Counted from the stretch's first letter, positions 1 through 5,486 are shown. The stretch: DNA of 5,925 bases from Alphaproteobacteria bacterium (GCA_019745755.1 JAIESS010000166.1:1-5925), one strand, 5' to 3'. The notes: generated from the letters alone by a model not told the origin. Numbers and translations are program-made.

Positions 1-432
1 GGGAAAAAGACACAAAAGATGATCAACAAATGTTGCTATTTTTTTTGCACGTTTAGGGCGGCTAGCCCATACGGCCGGTGCGTTATAGTGAATAGTTGGA
101 ATATTTGAGCTTTTTTTAATCCCCCTTAACACACGCAAATAAAAATCCGGAGCATCGATGGTAATCACCACATCAGGTTTTTCCATGAGAATAAATTGCT
201 TTATTTTTCTCAAATGACCAAGAATTTTCAAAAGCTTGGGCAAAATCTCGAAAAATCCCATAAGGGACAGATCCTCCATGGGAAAGAGGCTTCGGCTAAG
301 CCCCGAAGCCAACATTTGTGGACCGCCAACCCCAATTATCTCACACATGGGGTGACGCTTTTTGAGTTCTTTTATAAGTCTGCCTCCAAGGAGATCGCCT
401 GAATCCTCGCCCGCGCCAATAAAAATTTTCAC
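1..432 (-). CDS. lpxB: Lipid-A-disaccharide synthase LpxB, N-terminal 144 residues (3' end outside window)
   Basis: LpxB is a peripheral inner-membrane glycosyltransferase (family GT19). It joins UDP-2,3-diacylglucosamine to lipid X to form the lipid A disaccharide. Visible family landmarks are GEDSGD at residues 8-13 (usually GEASGD), GVGGP at 34-38, FPMEDLSLMG at 50-59, ITIDAPDF at 90-97, HYNAPAVWASRP at 115-126, and RAKKIATFVDHLL at 128-140. The product reads open to the left edge, about a third of a normal ~380-residue protein. Start: GTG at 430-432. An in-frame TGA lies three codons upstream (439-441) with no ATG or TTG between, so GTG is the only reasonable start; no clear Shine-Dalgarno precedes it. 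It lies 37 bp downstream of the exported-protein gene at 470-1411 and may be co-transcribed with it. Oddity: the usual VWAWRP/VWAYKP segment reads VWASRP. Identification is firm; the operon link is inference. Confidence 0.95.
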   Translation of the reverse strand, partial: MKIFIGAGEDSGDLLGGRLIKELKKRHPMCEIIGVGGPQMLASGLSRSLFPMEDLSLMGFFEILPKLLKILGHLRKIKQFILMEKPDVVITIDAPDFYLRVLRGIKKSSNIPTIHYNAPAVWASRPKRAKKIATFVDHLLCLFP

Positions 433-469
433 AAATGCTCAATCAAATAAAAGAATAATACTTTTTGTA

Positions 470-1411
470 TCATAATTCACTTTCATCAACGCTGCCATAA
501 TCAACGCGTGCTGTTTTTCTTTTTCGAAGGGTTTGCACAGGGGCTTTATCCTCTGGTATATCATAAGCTGTCATTACAATACGATAACGTGATGAAAAAA
601 CAGCAGGAATCTCATGATCTTGTGCTTCAACATCACTGTCATCGTCGTGAATGCTTGCCTTTGGTATGATAATACCAATTTCAATGCCAATGGCATCTTT
701 TCTCGTGGGGTCATCATCATGGATATCGTAGATTTGAAGAAGAGCATTGGCCTTCATATATTTAAGATCTTCACAAAAATTTGTATAGGCCGTCTCGCTC
801 ATATAAGGCTTTAGATGAGGGTTAAGAAGAGCGAAAAACTTATCAATTGTTTTCGGCTTTAAAACTTCTTTTTCGACATCAAACTGTGTATAACGCTGAT
901 TATCCAAGGCACGGTTTAGCTTAATTTGAAGGTTTGGAAGGGTATACACAAAACCACCCTCACTTTCTAATTCCACTTTTTTATACAAAGGATTACCCGG
1001 ATTCTTCGTAATTGTTTGGTCCATGGTATTGAAAAAAGATAATAATGTCTTTTGCGATCCTTCTGTAATATCCAGATCATCTTCAATGAACTTATCAATA
1101 CTGCTTTGACGTAACTCACCACAACATGCACGGCATTTCTTTGTTGTGGATGTTACAAAATCAATGAATGTGCCACCAAGCGGCTTAATCACCTTTGTCC
1201 AAAGAGGTGGTATAACTTGAGCGGCAAGAATCATTGTGGTCATAATCGTTGCTGGCTGATTATATGTGTTTTGATTCGACATTGAATTATTTTGATCTGC
1301 TAAAAGTTGATTAAGCAAATTATAGACTTCTGTTTCATTATATCCTGCTGCCTTGACAGGGGCCTCCGTCAATGTCAGGAAAGTCAAAAGTATCAAAAAA
1401 AATTTTATCAT
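470..1411 (-). CDS. Predicted exported/membrane-anchored protein of unrecognised family, paralog A (313 aa)
   Basis: I do not recognise this family and assign no function. Residues 1-22 look like a Sec signal peptide (MIKFF, then a Leu/Thr-rich hydrophobic core, ending near VKAA). An Asn/Gln-rich stretch (about 31-52) follows, then a hydrophobic segment at about 54-70 that could be a short membrane helix, running into IPPLW (67-71) and KPLGG (76-80). KKCRAC (91-96) carries a CxxC pair; other recurrent blocks are DITEG (114-118), NPLYKKVE (140-147), NFCEDL (211-216), YDI (228-230) and AVFSSRYRI (270-278). The C-terminus (296-313) is basic, then acidic. The neighbouring gene at 1461-2408 is a clear paralog: 69 of 132 residues identical over gapless positions 67-198, counted by eye. 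Start ATG 1409-1411 has GGAGAAG six bases upstream (1416-1422). It lies 49 bp after its paralog and 37 bp before lpxB, so an envelope role is possible, but only by context. Confidence 0.85.
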   Translation of the reverse strand: MIKFFLILLTFLTLTEAPVKAAGYNETEVYNLLNQLLADQNNSMSNQNTYNQPATIMTTMILAAQVIPPLWTKVIKPLGGTFIDFVTSTTKKCRACCGELRQSSIDKFIEDDLDITEGSQKTLLSFFNTMDQTITKNPGNPLYKKVELESEGGFVYTLPNLQIKLNRALDNQRYTQFDVEKEVLKPKTIDKFFALLNPHLKPYMSETAYTNFCEDLKYMKANALLQIYDIHDDDPTRKDAIGIEIGIIIPKASIHDDDSDVEAQDHEIPAVFSSRYRIVMTAYDIPEDKAPVQTLRKRKTARVDYGSVDESEL

Positions 1412-1460
1412 TATTCTTCTCCATAAAAATAGACGTTTATCTCAACGTCAAAATCTCATC
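1412..1460 (-). other. Spacer between the tandem paralogs
   Basis: This 49 bp gap separates the stop of paralog B from the start of paralog A. It holds the hairpin at 1432-1449 and the GGAGAAG ribosome binding site at 1416-1422. A TTGACG/TTTTAT promoter-like pair (1446-1451 and 1423-1428, 17 bp apart) is also present. Its start point would fall inside the ribosome binding site, so I do not call it a promoter. Confidence 0.5.
1423..1449 (-). terminator. Hairpin plus T-rich tail between the paralogs: weak intrinsic terminator or attenuator
   Basis: Read on the minus strand, GACGTT (1444-1449) and AACGTC (1432-1437) form a perfect 6 bp stem around a six-base loop, followed by TATTTTTAT (1423-1431). 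It starts 11 bases after the stop of paralog B. The shape is that of a rho-independent terminator, but the stem is short and only half GC. Partial read-through, giving less transcript of paralog A and lpxB than of paralog B, is plausible; a purely chance inverted repeat is also possible. Confidence 0.35.
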
Positions 1461-2408
1461 TTAAAGACCAGAATGTGACCCATCATCCACGAGAATCTTT
1501 GATAGTAAGTTAGCTCTTGATTTTGAAACGAGCCTTGGTGTTTTTTCTTCAGGAATATCATGGGCTGTGAGTTTAATCCTGTAACGTGATGAAAAAACGG
1601 CAGAGATATCCTTTTGAAGATCAAAATTATCATCAGTTGTTTCTGTTAGGGGGAGAGATTTTTTCGAGATCACGGTCCCAAACTCGAGTACAATCGCATC
1701 CTCAATATCTGGGCGCGGGTCTTTTATATCATAGAATTGAAGGGTGCCATGAGCTTTCATTTTTTTCAAATCTTCACAAAAATTACCATAGTCATAGATA
1801 TGTTTTTCAATATAAGGACCAAGAATGCGGAAAAATTTTTGAATCACTTTTGTGCCCAGTCCCATTTTAGGCGCATCAAATTTTTCATAGTCTTGGGTAT
1901 GGAGAGCACTTGTCAGCTCAACACGTATATTGGGCAGAATAAAAACAAAACCATCTTGATGCGGACGTTCAACCTTTGAATAAAGAGGACTAGGACTTTT
2001 CGCCTCAATTTCTTTATCTAAGGCATTAAAAAATTTAGATAACACTTTTTGTGTTCCATCCGTAATATCCTGATCCTCCTCAATAAACGTTTCAATGCTA
2101 TCCTTTTGAAGTTCTTCCCTACAACTACGACATTTTTTATACGTCGACACAAACGCATCAATAAGTGTTCCTCCCACAGGTTTAATAAATTTTTCCCAAA
2201 GAGGTGGTATAATATGCCCCGCAAGCACTAAACCAGCAATAATAGCCGTTTGCTGTGGATTGGTATTTTGAGTTGGGGTTATATTGTAGGTTTGATTAGC
2301 TAAAAATTGATTAAAAAGGTTATACAGCTCCGTTTGATCGCAGGCTGACGCCTTTATAGGCATTCCCATAAAGACAACAAGTATTAATGTCACTAATTTT
2401 TTTCTCAT
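1461..2408 (-). CDS. Predicted exported/membrane-anchored protein of unrecognised family, paralog B (315 aa)
   Basis: First gene of the tandem pair; family unrecognised. The frame is open back to 2474 with ATGs at 2472-2474, 2418-2420 and 2406-2408. I choose 2406-2408 because it gives a normal signal peptide (MRKK, hydrophobic core, then PIKASA before C23) and an N-terminus within one residue of paralog A in length; a weak GGA lies about eight bases upstream. Cleavage after ASA (20-22) would leave Cys23 first, but Ala at -3 is a poor lipobox and paralog A has no Cys there. A hydrophobic segment at about 54-70 runs into IPPLW (67-71). KKCRSC (91-96), DITDG (114-118), SPLYSKVE (140-147), NFCEDL (209-214) and AVFSSRYRI (270-278) match paralog A, so C93, C96 and C211 are shared. 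Short identical 17-base blocks persist in the DNA (1199-1215 with 2196-2212; 585-601 with 1582-1598). The copies diverge elsewhere, so the duplication is not recent. Confidence 0.83.
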   Translation of the reverse strand: MRKKLVTLILVVFMGMPIKASACDQTELYNLFNQFLANQTYNITPTQNTNPQQTAIIAGLVLAGHIIPPLWEKFIKPVGGTLIDAFVSTYKKCRSCREELQKDSIETFIEEDQDITDGTQKVLSKFFNALDKEIEAKSPSPLYSKVERPHQDGFVFILPNIRVELTSALHTQDYEKFDAPKMGLGTKVIQKFFRILGPYIEKHIYDYGNFCEDLKKMKAHGTLQFYDIKDPRPDIEDAIVLEFGTVISKKSLPLTETTDDNFDLQKDISAVFSSRYRIKLTAHDIPEEKTPRLVSKSRANLLSKILVDDGSHSGL

Positions 2409-2576
2409 AACAGTATCCATGATAATAAAACATAAATCTATACTGCATGAAAAAAGTTTATAAATAATTAACAAATAAAACTATTTAATTTAATTTGTTT
2501 TGACACAAAAATACAGTTGATTTATGGAAGAAGACCGTCTTAAACTGCACAATAAAATCCGTAAAAAAGATGTTTC
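2409..2576. other. AT-rich divergent intergenic region
   Basis: This 168 bp region separates the start of paralog B (leftward) from the start of engB (rightward) and must hold promoters for both. The engB side has a TTGACA element. On the minus strand several TATA-like boxes occur (for example TATAAA around 2459-2464 and TATAGA around 2435-2440), but none pairs with a convincing -35, so no leftward promoter is called. Confidence 0.6.
2500..2528 (+). promoter_or_regulatory. Candidate sigma-70 promoter for engB
   Basis: A perfect TTGACA (2500-2505) is followed after 17 bp by TATGGA (2523-2528), which matches only the first three positions of TATAAT. The predicted start is near 2535, giving a leader of about 40 bases before the engB ATG. 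The -35 is strong and the -10 weak, and surrounding AT-richness makes chance matches common. Confidence 0.35.
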
Positions 2577-3212
2577 ATGGAAGACTATACATTTACAGAA
2601 AATGAATTGGAAAAAGGACGCCTTCTTTTTGCAGCAGAATGTACCTTTATGCTCTCTGTGGTGAAAATTCCAGATCTCCCTCCCTTTGGAAGGCCTGAAA
2701 TATGCTTTGCGGGGCGTTCAAATGTGGGGAAATCTAGCCTGATTAATGCGCTTACCGGTCGAAAGGGCCTTGCCAAGACATCCAACACCCCTGGTCGCAC
2801 ACAATGCCTCAATTTTTTCAATGTGGATAATCGATTGAATTTGGTGGATATGCCCGGATACGGTTATGCAGAGGCCCCGAAAAATCTTGTAAAAGAATGG
2901 CAAGGGCTTATTCGTGATTATCTTTTGGGGCGCCCAACCCTTCAACGTGTTTTTGTTCTTATCGATAGTCGCCATGGTATCAAAGAGAATGATCGAGCCA
3001 TGATGAAAATGCTTGATGAGTGCGCTGTGAGCTATCAAATTGTCCTTACGAAAGGGGATAAAATTTCAAAGGCAGCTCAGGATAAATTATGCACAGAAGT
3101 CACAGAAATCAGTAAAAAGCATCCAGCAGCCCACCCTTTTGTTCATAAAACATCTTCTGAAAAAATGCTTGGGTTTGATGAGCTCCGCGCTGAGATTGGA
3201 AAATTATGTTAG
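2577..3212 (+). CDS. engB: Ribosome biogenesis GTP-binding protein EngB/YsxC (211 aa)
   Basis: EngB (YihA/YsxC) is a cytoplasmic TRAFAC-class GTPase needed for late assembly of the large ribosomal subunit, and is essential in several bacteria. The G motifs are intact and in order: G1 P-loop GRSNVGKS (46-53), the G2 region with TPGRT (71-75), G3 DMPGYGYA (91-98), G4 TKGD (158-161), and KTSSEK near residues 191-196 as the probable G5. Between G3 and G4 the family-typical VLIDSRHG (127-134) is present. At 211 residues it is of normal full length. Start: ATG 2577; an in-frame TAA at 2562-2564 excludes anything further upstream, and the ribosome binding site is weak (A-rich). It is transcribed alone in the plus direction, divergent from the exported-protein pair and convergent with rnhB. 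The yidC and argB neighbours common in alphaproteobacteria are absent on either side. Confidence 0.97.
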   Translation: MEDYTFTENELEKGRLLFAAECTFMLSVVKIPDLPPFGRPEICFAGRSNVGKSSLINALTGRKGLAKTSNTPGRTQCLNFFNVDNRLNLVDMPGYGYAEAPKNLVKEWQGLIRDYLLGRPTLQRVFVLIDSRHGIKENDRAMMKMLDECAVSYQIVLTKGDKISKAAQDKLCTEVTEISKKHPAAHPFVHKTSSEKMLGFDELRAEIGKLC

Positions 3213-3273
3213 AAGATAGATTTTCCATGAGTTAGAGACACCACTGTGTTCTTGTATTTAGAGCATCACTCTT
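3213..3273. other. Convergent spacer between engB and rnhB
   Basis: This is 61 bp between two converging stop codons. The best fold is ACAC/GTGT with a bulge around 3236-3252, and it has no T-run on either side. I see no convincing intrinsic terminator, so transcripts may overlap or end by another mechanism. Confidence 0.5.
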
Positions 3274-3942
3274 TTATCCCTCAAGAATTTTTTGTATAGG
3301 GGCATAGGTTTTTCGGTGATGCGCCGTTACGCCGTAAAGTCGGAGACCCTCTTGGTGGAGTTTTGTTCCATAACCTGCGTTTGTCTCAAAACCATAACCC
3401 GGATGCTCATTGGCAAGACTTGCCATAAGTCGGTCACGTGTGACTTTTGCAAGAATAGAGGCTGCTGCAATAGAGCAGCTTTTTTGATCCCCTTTAATAA
3501 TCATTTGTGTCGGGACCGTGAGTTTTGGATTACGAATGCCATCAATCAGGCATAAATCCGGTGTATGTTTAAGCTGTGCGAGAACTCGCCGCGTGGCAAG
3601 AGCTACGGCCTCCACAATATTATACGTATCAATTTCAGATACACTGGCCTCTGCGATACCGTAATCAGCTAGTCCACAGATTAAGTCAAACAAAGTGTTG
3701 CGTTTGTTAGTGTTAAGCTTTTTAGAATCATTAAGTCCAAGTTTTTGAGCCTCTTCCCAGATATCCCTAGGAAACATAACCGCCGCTACAACCACAGGTC
3801 CCGCCCAAGGTCCGCATCCGGCTTCATCAATGCCGACAATTATGTGATGACCAGAAACTCTCTCTAGGTCAAATGTCGGAAGGGGTGTCCGATTCGTTTT
3901 TCTTTGTTTTTTTAATAGGCTCGTCCTTTGCGTCATCGTCAT
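3274..3942 (-). CDS. rnhB: Ribonuclease HII (222 aa)
   Basis: RNase HII cleaves the RNA strand of RNA-DNA hybrids and nicks 5' of single ribonucleotides in DNA, starting ribonucleotide excision repair. Catalytic acidic residues are visible: D39 and E40 in GIDEAG (37-42), D134 in LIDG (132-135), and D152 in KGDQKS (150-155). SIAAASILAKVTRDR (157-171) and the NAGYGT segment near the substrate tyrosine are also typical. The conserved GRGP motif reads G42-C43-G44-P45, with Cys replacing the Arg of the Gly-Arg-Gly loop that family studies link to recognising the RNA-DNA junction. Start: ATG at 3940-3942 (or 3934-3936, two codons later). No ATG, GTG or TTG occurs further in before the catalytic core, so an overlap with the upstream antiporter gene seems real: 74 bp including its stop. 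A weak AGAAG precedes the start, so translational coupling is likely. Length is normal for the family. Confidence 0.96.
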   Translation of the reverse strand: MTMTQRTSLLKKQRKTNRTPLPTFDLERVSGHHIIVGIDEAGCGPWAGPVVVAAVMFPRDIWEEAQKLGLNDSKKLNTNKRNTLFDLICGLADYGIAEASVSEIDTYNIVEAVALATRRVLAQLKHTPDLCLIDGIRNPKLTVPTQMIIKGDQKSCSIAAASILAKVTRDRLMASLANEHPGYGFETNAGYGTKLHQEGLRLYGVTAHHRKTYAPIQKILEG

Positions 3943-5245
3943 GAGAAGTATCTTCTTTTTTGCGTTGATCCGTTAATGCTTTTGGTTTGCTGCGAAGTTC
4001 ATCCACAAAATGTTTATACTTTTTCTCAACTTTATGAATTTGTCCTCCGTACAACCAATAAAGAACACCACCAAAGCTGATATTTTTACTGTCGGCCAAG
4101 GTTTTTAGACGTCGTGCCGCACTAAGCCAAAAGGGGCTAAACGATAACGAAAGCACAGTGAGAGCAATGATAAGCTTTTCGCCGTAGGTATTAATAATCT
4201 TCGCTTCATACCCAACAGTTGTGAGCAAAAAGGCAAATTCACCAAGCTGAGCCAAGATAACACCCAGTAAAAAGGACTGGGACCATGGAAGGCGCAAAAC
4301 GTGGAACACGCTAATATTAATGGCGGTCTTGCCCACTGTGATGAGGATCATCACAATCATCACGGTGCCGATGTTATCCCAGATAAAGCGCAGATCAAGA
4401 AGTAGACCGATGGAAAGGAAAAATGCCATAAGCAAAATGCTTTGAATGGGTTTTGTAGTTTCAATCATAATGAGGCGTTCGTGGGTATTGCCTAGGACAA
4501 GACCCGCAAGAAAGGCTCCATACGCTGCGGACAATCCAATTAAACCAGAAATAGCCGCAGCAGCAAAACAAAAGGTAAGGCTTGCCAAGGGAGCGAGTTC
4601 TTTCTCTCCTGCGATCATTTGGGTGAGAGGGAGCCGTACGCGTTGTTTGCGCGAAAGGTACCCAATTAAGAGAGCTAAGAGCCCCATGGACATGACAAGT
4701 TTTGTGATGAGGACGGCGTCGAACCAATCACTATCAAAGTTGCGCAAAATCAAAATCATGGGCACGATAGCAAGGTCTTGAGCAATTAATACACCAATGG
4801 TGATTTGACCCGTATCGGTTTTAGATTCCTCAACACTCTCCAACATTTTGACCACAACCGCCGTGGAGGACAATGACACAACAAAACCAAGCAGAACGGA
4901 AAGCCCCATAGACCAGCCGAGAAAATGACCAAGAAGGGCTGTAACACCAAGACTGATGGTGATTTGCCCAAGAACAGCAAGGACAGACACCACCCAATAT
5001 TTTTTAAAGGTACGAAGGCTCAGCTCCATACCAATGACAAAAAGGAGGAGTAAAACGCCAAGCTCTGCAAGGGTGCTGACCTGATCTCGTGAATGAATAA
5101 GGGCAAGACCGGATGGCCCCATAAGAACACCTGCAAGAATATAACCCAAAATAGGGGGTTTTTTTAGGCGCGCAAAAATAAGGCCGCAAATTAATGCACC
5201 CACGACGACAAGTGCAATTTCGGTTAAATGAACCTCCGAATGCAT
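3869..5245 (-). CDS. CPA2-family cation/proton antiporter, KefB/KefC-like membrane domain only (458 aa)
   Basis: Inner-membrane transporter of the monovalent cation:proton antiporter-2 family, expected to exchange K+ or Na+ for H+. About 370 residues are strongly hydrophobic, with many membrane helices. Family marks: PPILGYILAGVLMGPSG (30-46), LLLFVIGMELS (66-76), SLSSTAVVVKMLE (124-136), GVLIAQDLAIVP (151-162; Q156-D157 lie where KefC has its FQD), GAFLAGLVLGNT in the middle, and LAQLGEFAFLL near the end. After the last helix comes a soluble tail of some 75 residues. It is Lys/Asp/Glu-rich, ends in TPSDI, and has no TrkA-N/RCK fold, so nucleotide- or glutathione-linked gating as in KefC is not expected. 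Ion specificity cannot be read from the sequence. ATG 5243-5245 is preceded by an in-frame TAA at 5249-5251 and has no Shine-Dalgarno; a GGAGG falls inside codons 3-5. First gene of a probable pair with rnhB. Confidence 0.9.
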   Translation of the reverse strand: MHSEVHLTEIALVVVGALICGLIFARLKKPPILGYILAGVLMGPSGLALIHSRDQVSTLAELGVLLLLFVIGMELSLRTFKKYWVVSVLAVLGQITISLGVTALLGHFLGWSMGLSVLLGFVVSLSSTAVVVKMLESVEESKTDTGQITIGVLIAQDLAIVPMILILRNFDSDWFDAVLITKLVMSMGLLALLIGYLSRKQRVRLPLTQMIAGEKELAPLASLTFCFAAAAISGLIGLSAAYGAFLAGLVLGNTHERLIMIETTKPIQSILLMAFFLSIGLLLDLRFIWDNIGTVMIVMILITVGKTAINISVFHVLRLPWSQSFLLGVILAQLGEFAFLLTTVGYEAKIINTYGEKLIIALTVLSLSFSPFWLSAARRLKTLADSKNISFGGVLYWLYGGQIHKVEKKYKHFVDELRSKPKALTDQRKKEDTSHDDDAKDEPIKKTKKNESDTPSDI

Positions 5246-5280
5246 TGTTTAAAACGCCCTATTTTTCTACGATTAGTGTC

Positions 5281-5309
5281 ATTGTAGAGGGAGAAAGTTA
5301 ATTTTTAAA
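5281..5309 (-). promoter_or_regulatory. Candidate sigma-70 promoter for the antiporter-rnhB pair
   Basis: On the minus strand, TTTAAA (5304-5309, four of six matches to TTGACA) is separated by 17 bp from TACAAT (5281-5286, five of six matches to TATAAT). Predicted transcription would begin near 5274, about 28 bases before the antiporter ATG. Spacing and position suit the gene, but the background is AT-rich. Confidence 0.35.
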
Positions 5310-5361
5310 GAAGATTCAAATTTTTTTTCAGGATTTATCATCACATCTTTGTTTACGATAG

Positions 5362-5380
5362 ATTTTTCACATATTTTTCA
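5362..5380. repeat. Short direct repeat ATTTTTCA, 11 bp period
   Basis: Two exact copies of ATTTTTCA (5362-5369 and 5373-5380) start 11 bp apart, about one helical turn, upstream of the rightward promoter candidate. It could be a tandem protein site. In this AT-rich stretch it may equally be chance. Confidence 0.25.
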
Positions 5381-5396
5381 ATTTCTTATGGAAAAA

Positions 5397-5424
5397 TTAA
5401 CTATTGAGAGTCATATTATAAAAT
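5397..5424 (+). promoter_or_regulatory. Candidate sigma-70 promoter for the leader ORF and MFS gene
   Basis: TTAACT (5397-5402, four of six) and TAAAAT (5419-5424, five of six) are separated by 16 bp. Initiation near 5431 would place the leader ribosome binding site GGAGG very close to the 5' end and give the MFS gene a leader of roughly 150 bases. Other TATA-like hexamers overlap the -10, so the exact choice is uncertain. Confidence 0.3.
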
Positions 5425-5446
5425 GAAGGTAATCTTGGAGGCATTC

Positions 5447-5470
5447 ATGCCAAAAATTGTCGTTGTTTAA
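5447..5470 (+). CDS. Possible seven-residue leader peptide MPKIVVV
   Basis: ATG at 5447 opens seven codons (Met-Pro-Lys-Ile-Val-Val-Val) closed by TAA at 5468-5470. It is preceded by GGAGG (5437-5441) five bases upstream, the strongest ribosome binding site in the window. A stable hairpin with a T-run follows 16 bases after its stop, and a drug-exporter-type gene begins 112 bases after its stop. This order resembles leader-peptide control of resistance genes, where ribosome stalling on a short ORF changes downstream folding. Alternatively it is the 5' scrap of a lost gene, since nothing recognisable continues in any frame. Translation is unproven. Confidence 0.35.
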   Translation: MPKIVVV

Positions 5471-5486
5471 TTGTTGAGACTAACTC

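Noticed and set aside
196..402. Plus-strand 68-codon open frame opposite lpxB
   Set aside because: It lies wholly antisense to well-conserved LpxB motifs and has no homology-like features.
441..473. AT-rich hairpin (ATGATAC/GTATTAT, minus strand) with T-rich tail overlapping the stop of paralog A
   Set aside because: The stem has a single G-C pair plus one G-U and overlaps the stop codon, so it is too weak to call a terminator before lpxB.
1423..1451. TTGACG-17 bp-TTTTAT promoter-like pair before paralog A
   Set aside because: The -10 abuts the GGAGAAG ribosome binding site, so a transcript would begin inside or after it. The bases are better explained as the hairpin and its tail.
1461..1475. 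Possible lipoprotein status of paralog B from Cys23
   Set aside because: The residues before Cys23 (ASA) do not make a good lipobox, and paralog A has Gly rather than Cys at the equivalent position. Ordinary signal peptidase I cleavage is at least as likely.
1448..2231. Several 60-94 codon open frames on both strands within the paralog B region
   Set aside because: All overlap the paralog B frame, whose protein is conserved in its duplicate; they lack ribosome binding sites and repeat nothing from paralog A.
2524..2664. 46-codon open frame starting at ATG 2524 (begins MEEDRLKLHNK) overlapping the engB start
   Set aside because: It has no ribosome binding site, begins directly after an in-frame TGA, and runs mostly out of frame inside engB. 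The protein resembles nothing I know, including the C-terminus of YidC, which often precedes engB.
3236..3252. ACAC/GTGT hairpin between the convergent engB and rnhB genes
   Set aside because: It is a four-base core with a bulge and no T-run on either strand; this is not a terminator by the usual criteria.
4446..5189. Open frames of 60-110 codons overlapping the antiporter gene
   Set aside because: They are shadows of a long conserved membrane-protein frame; their translations show no domain or signal.
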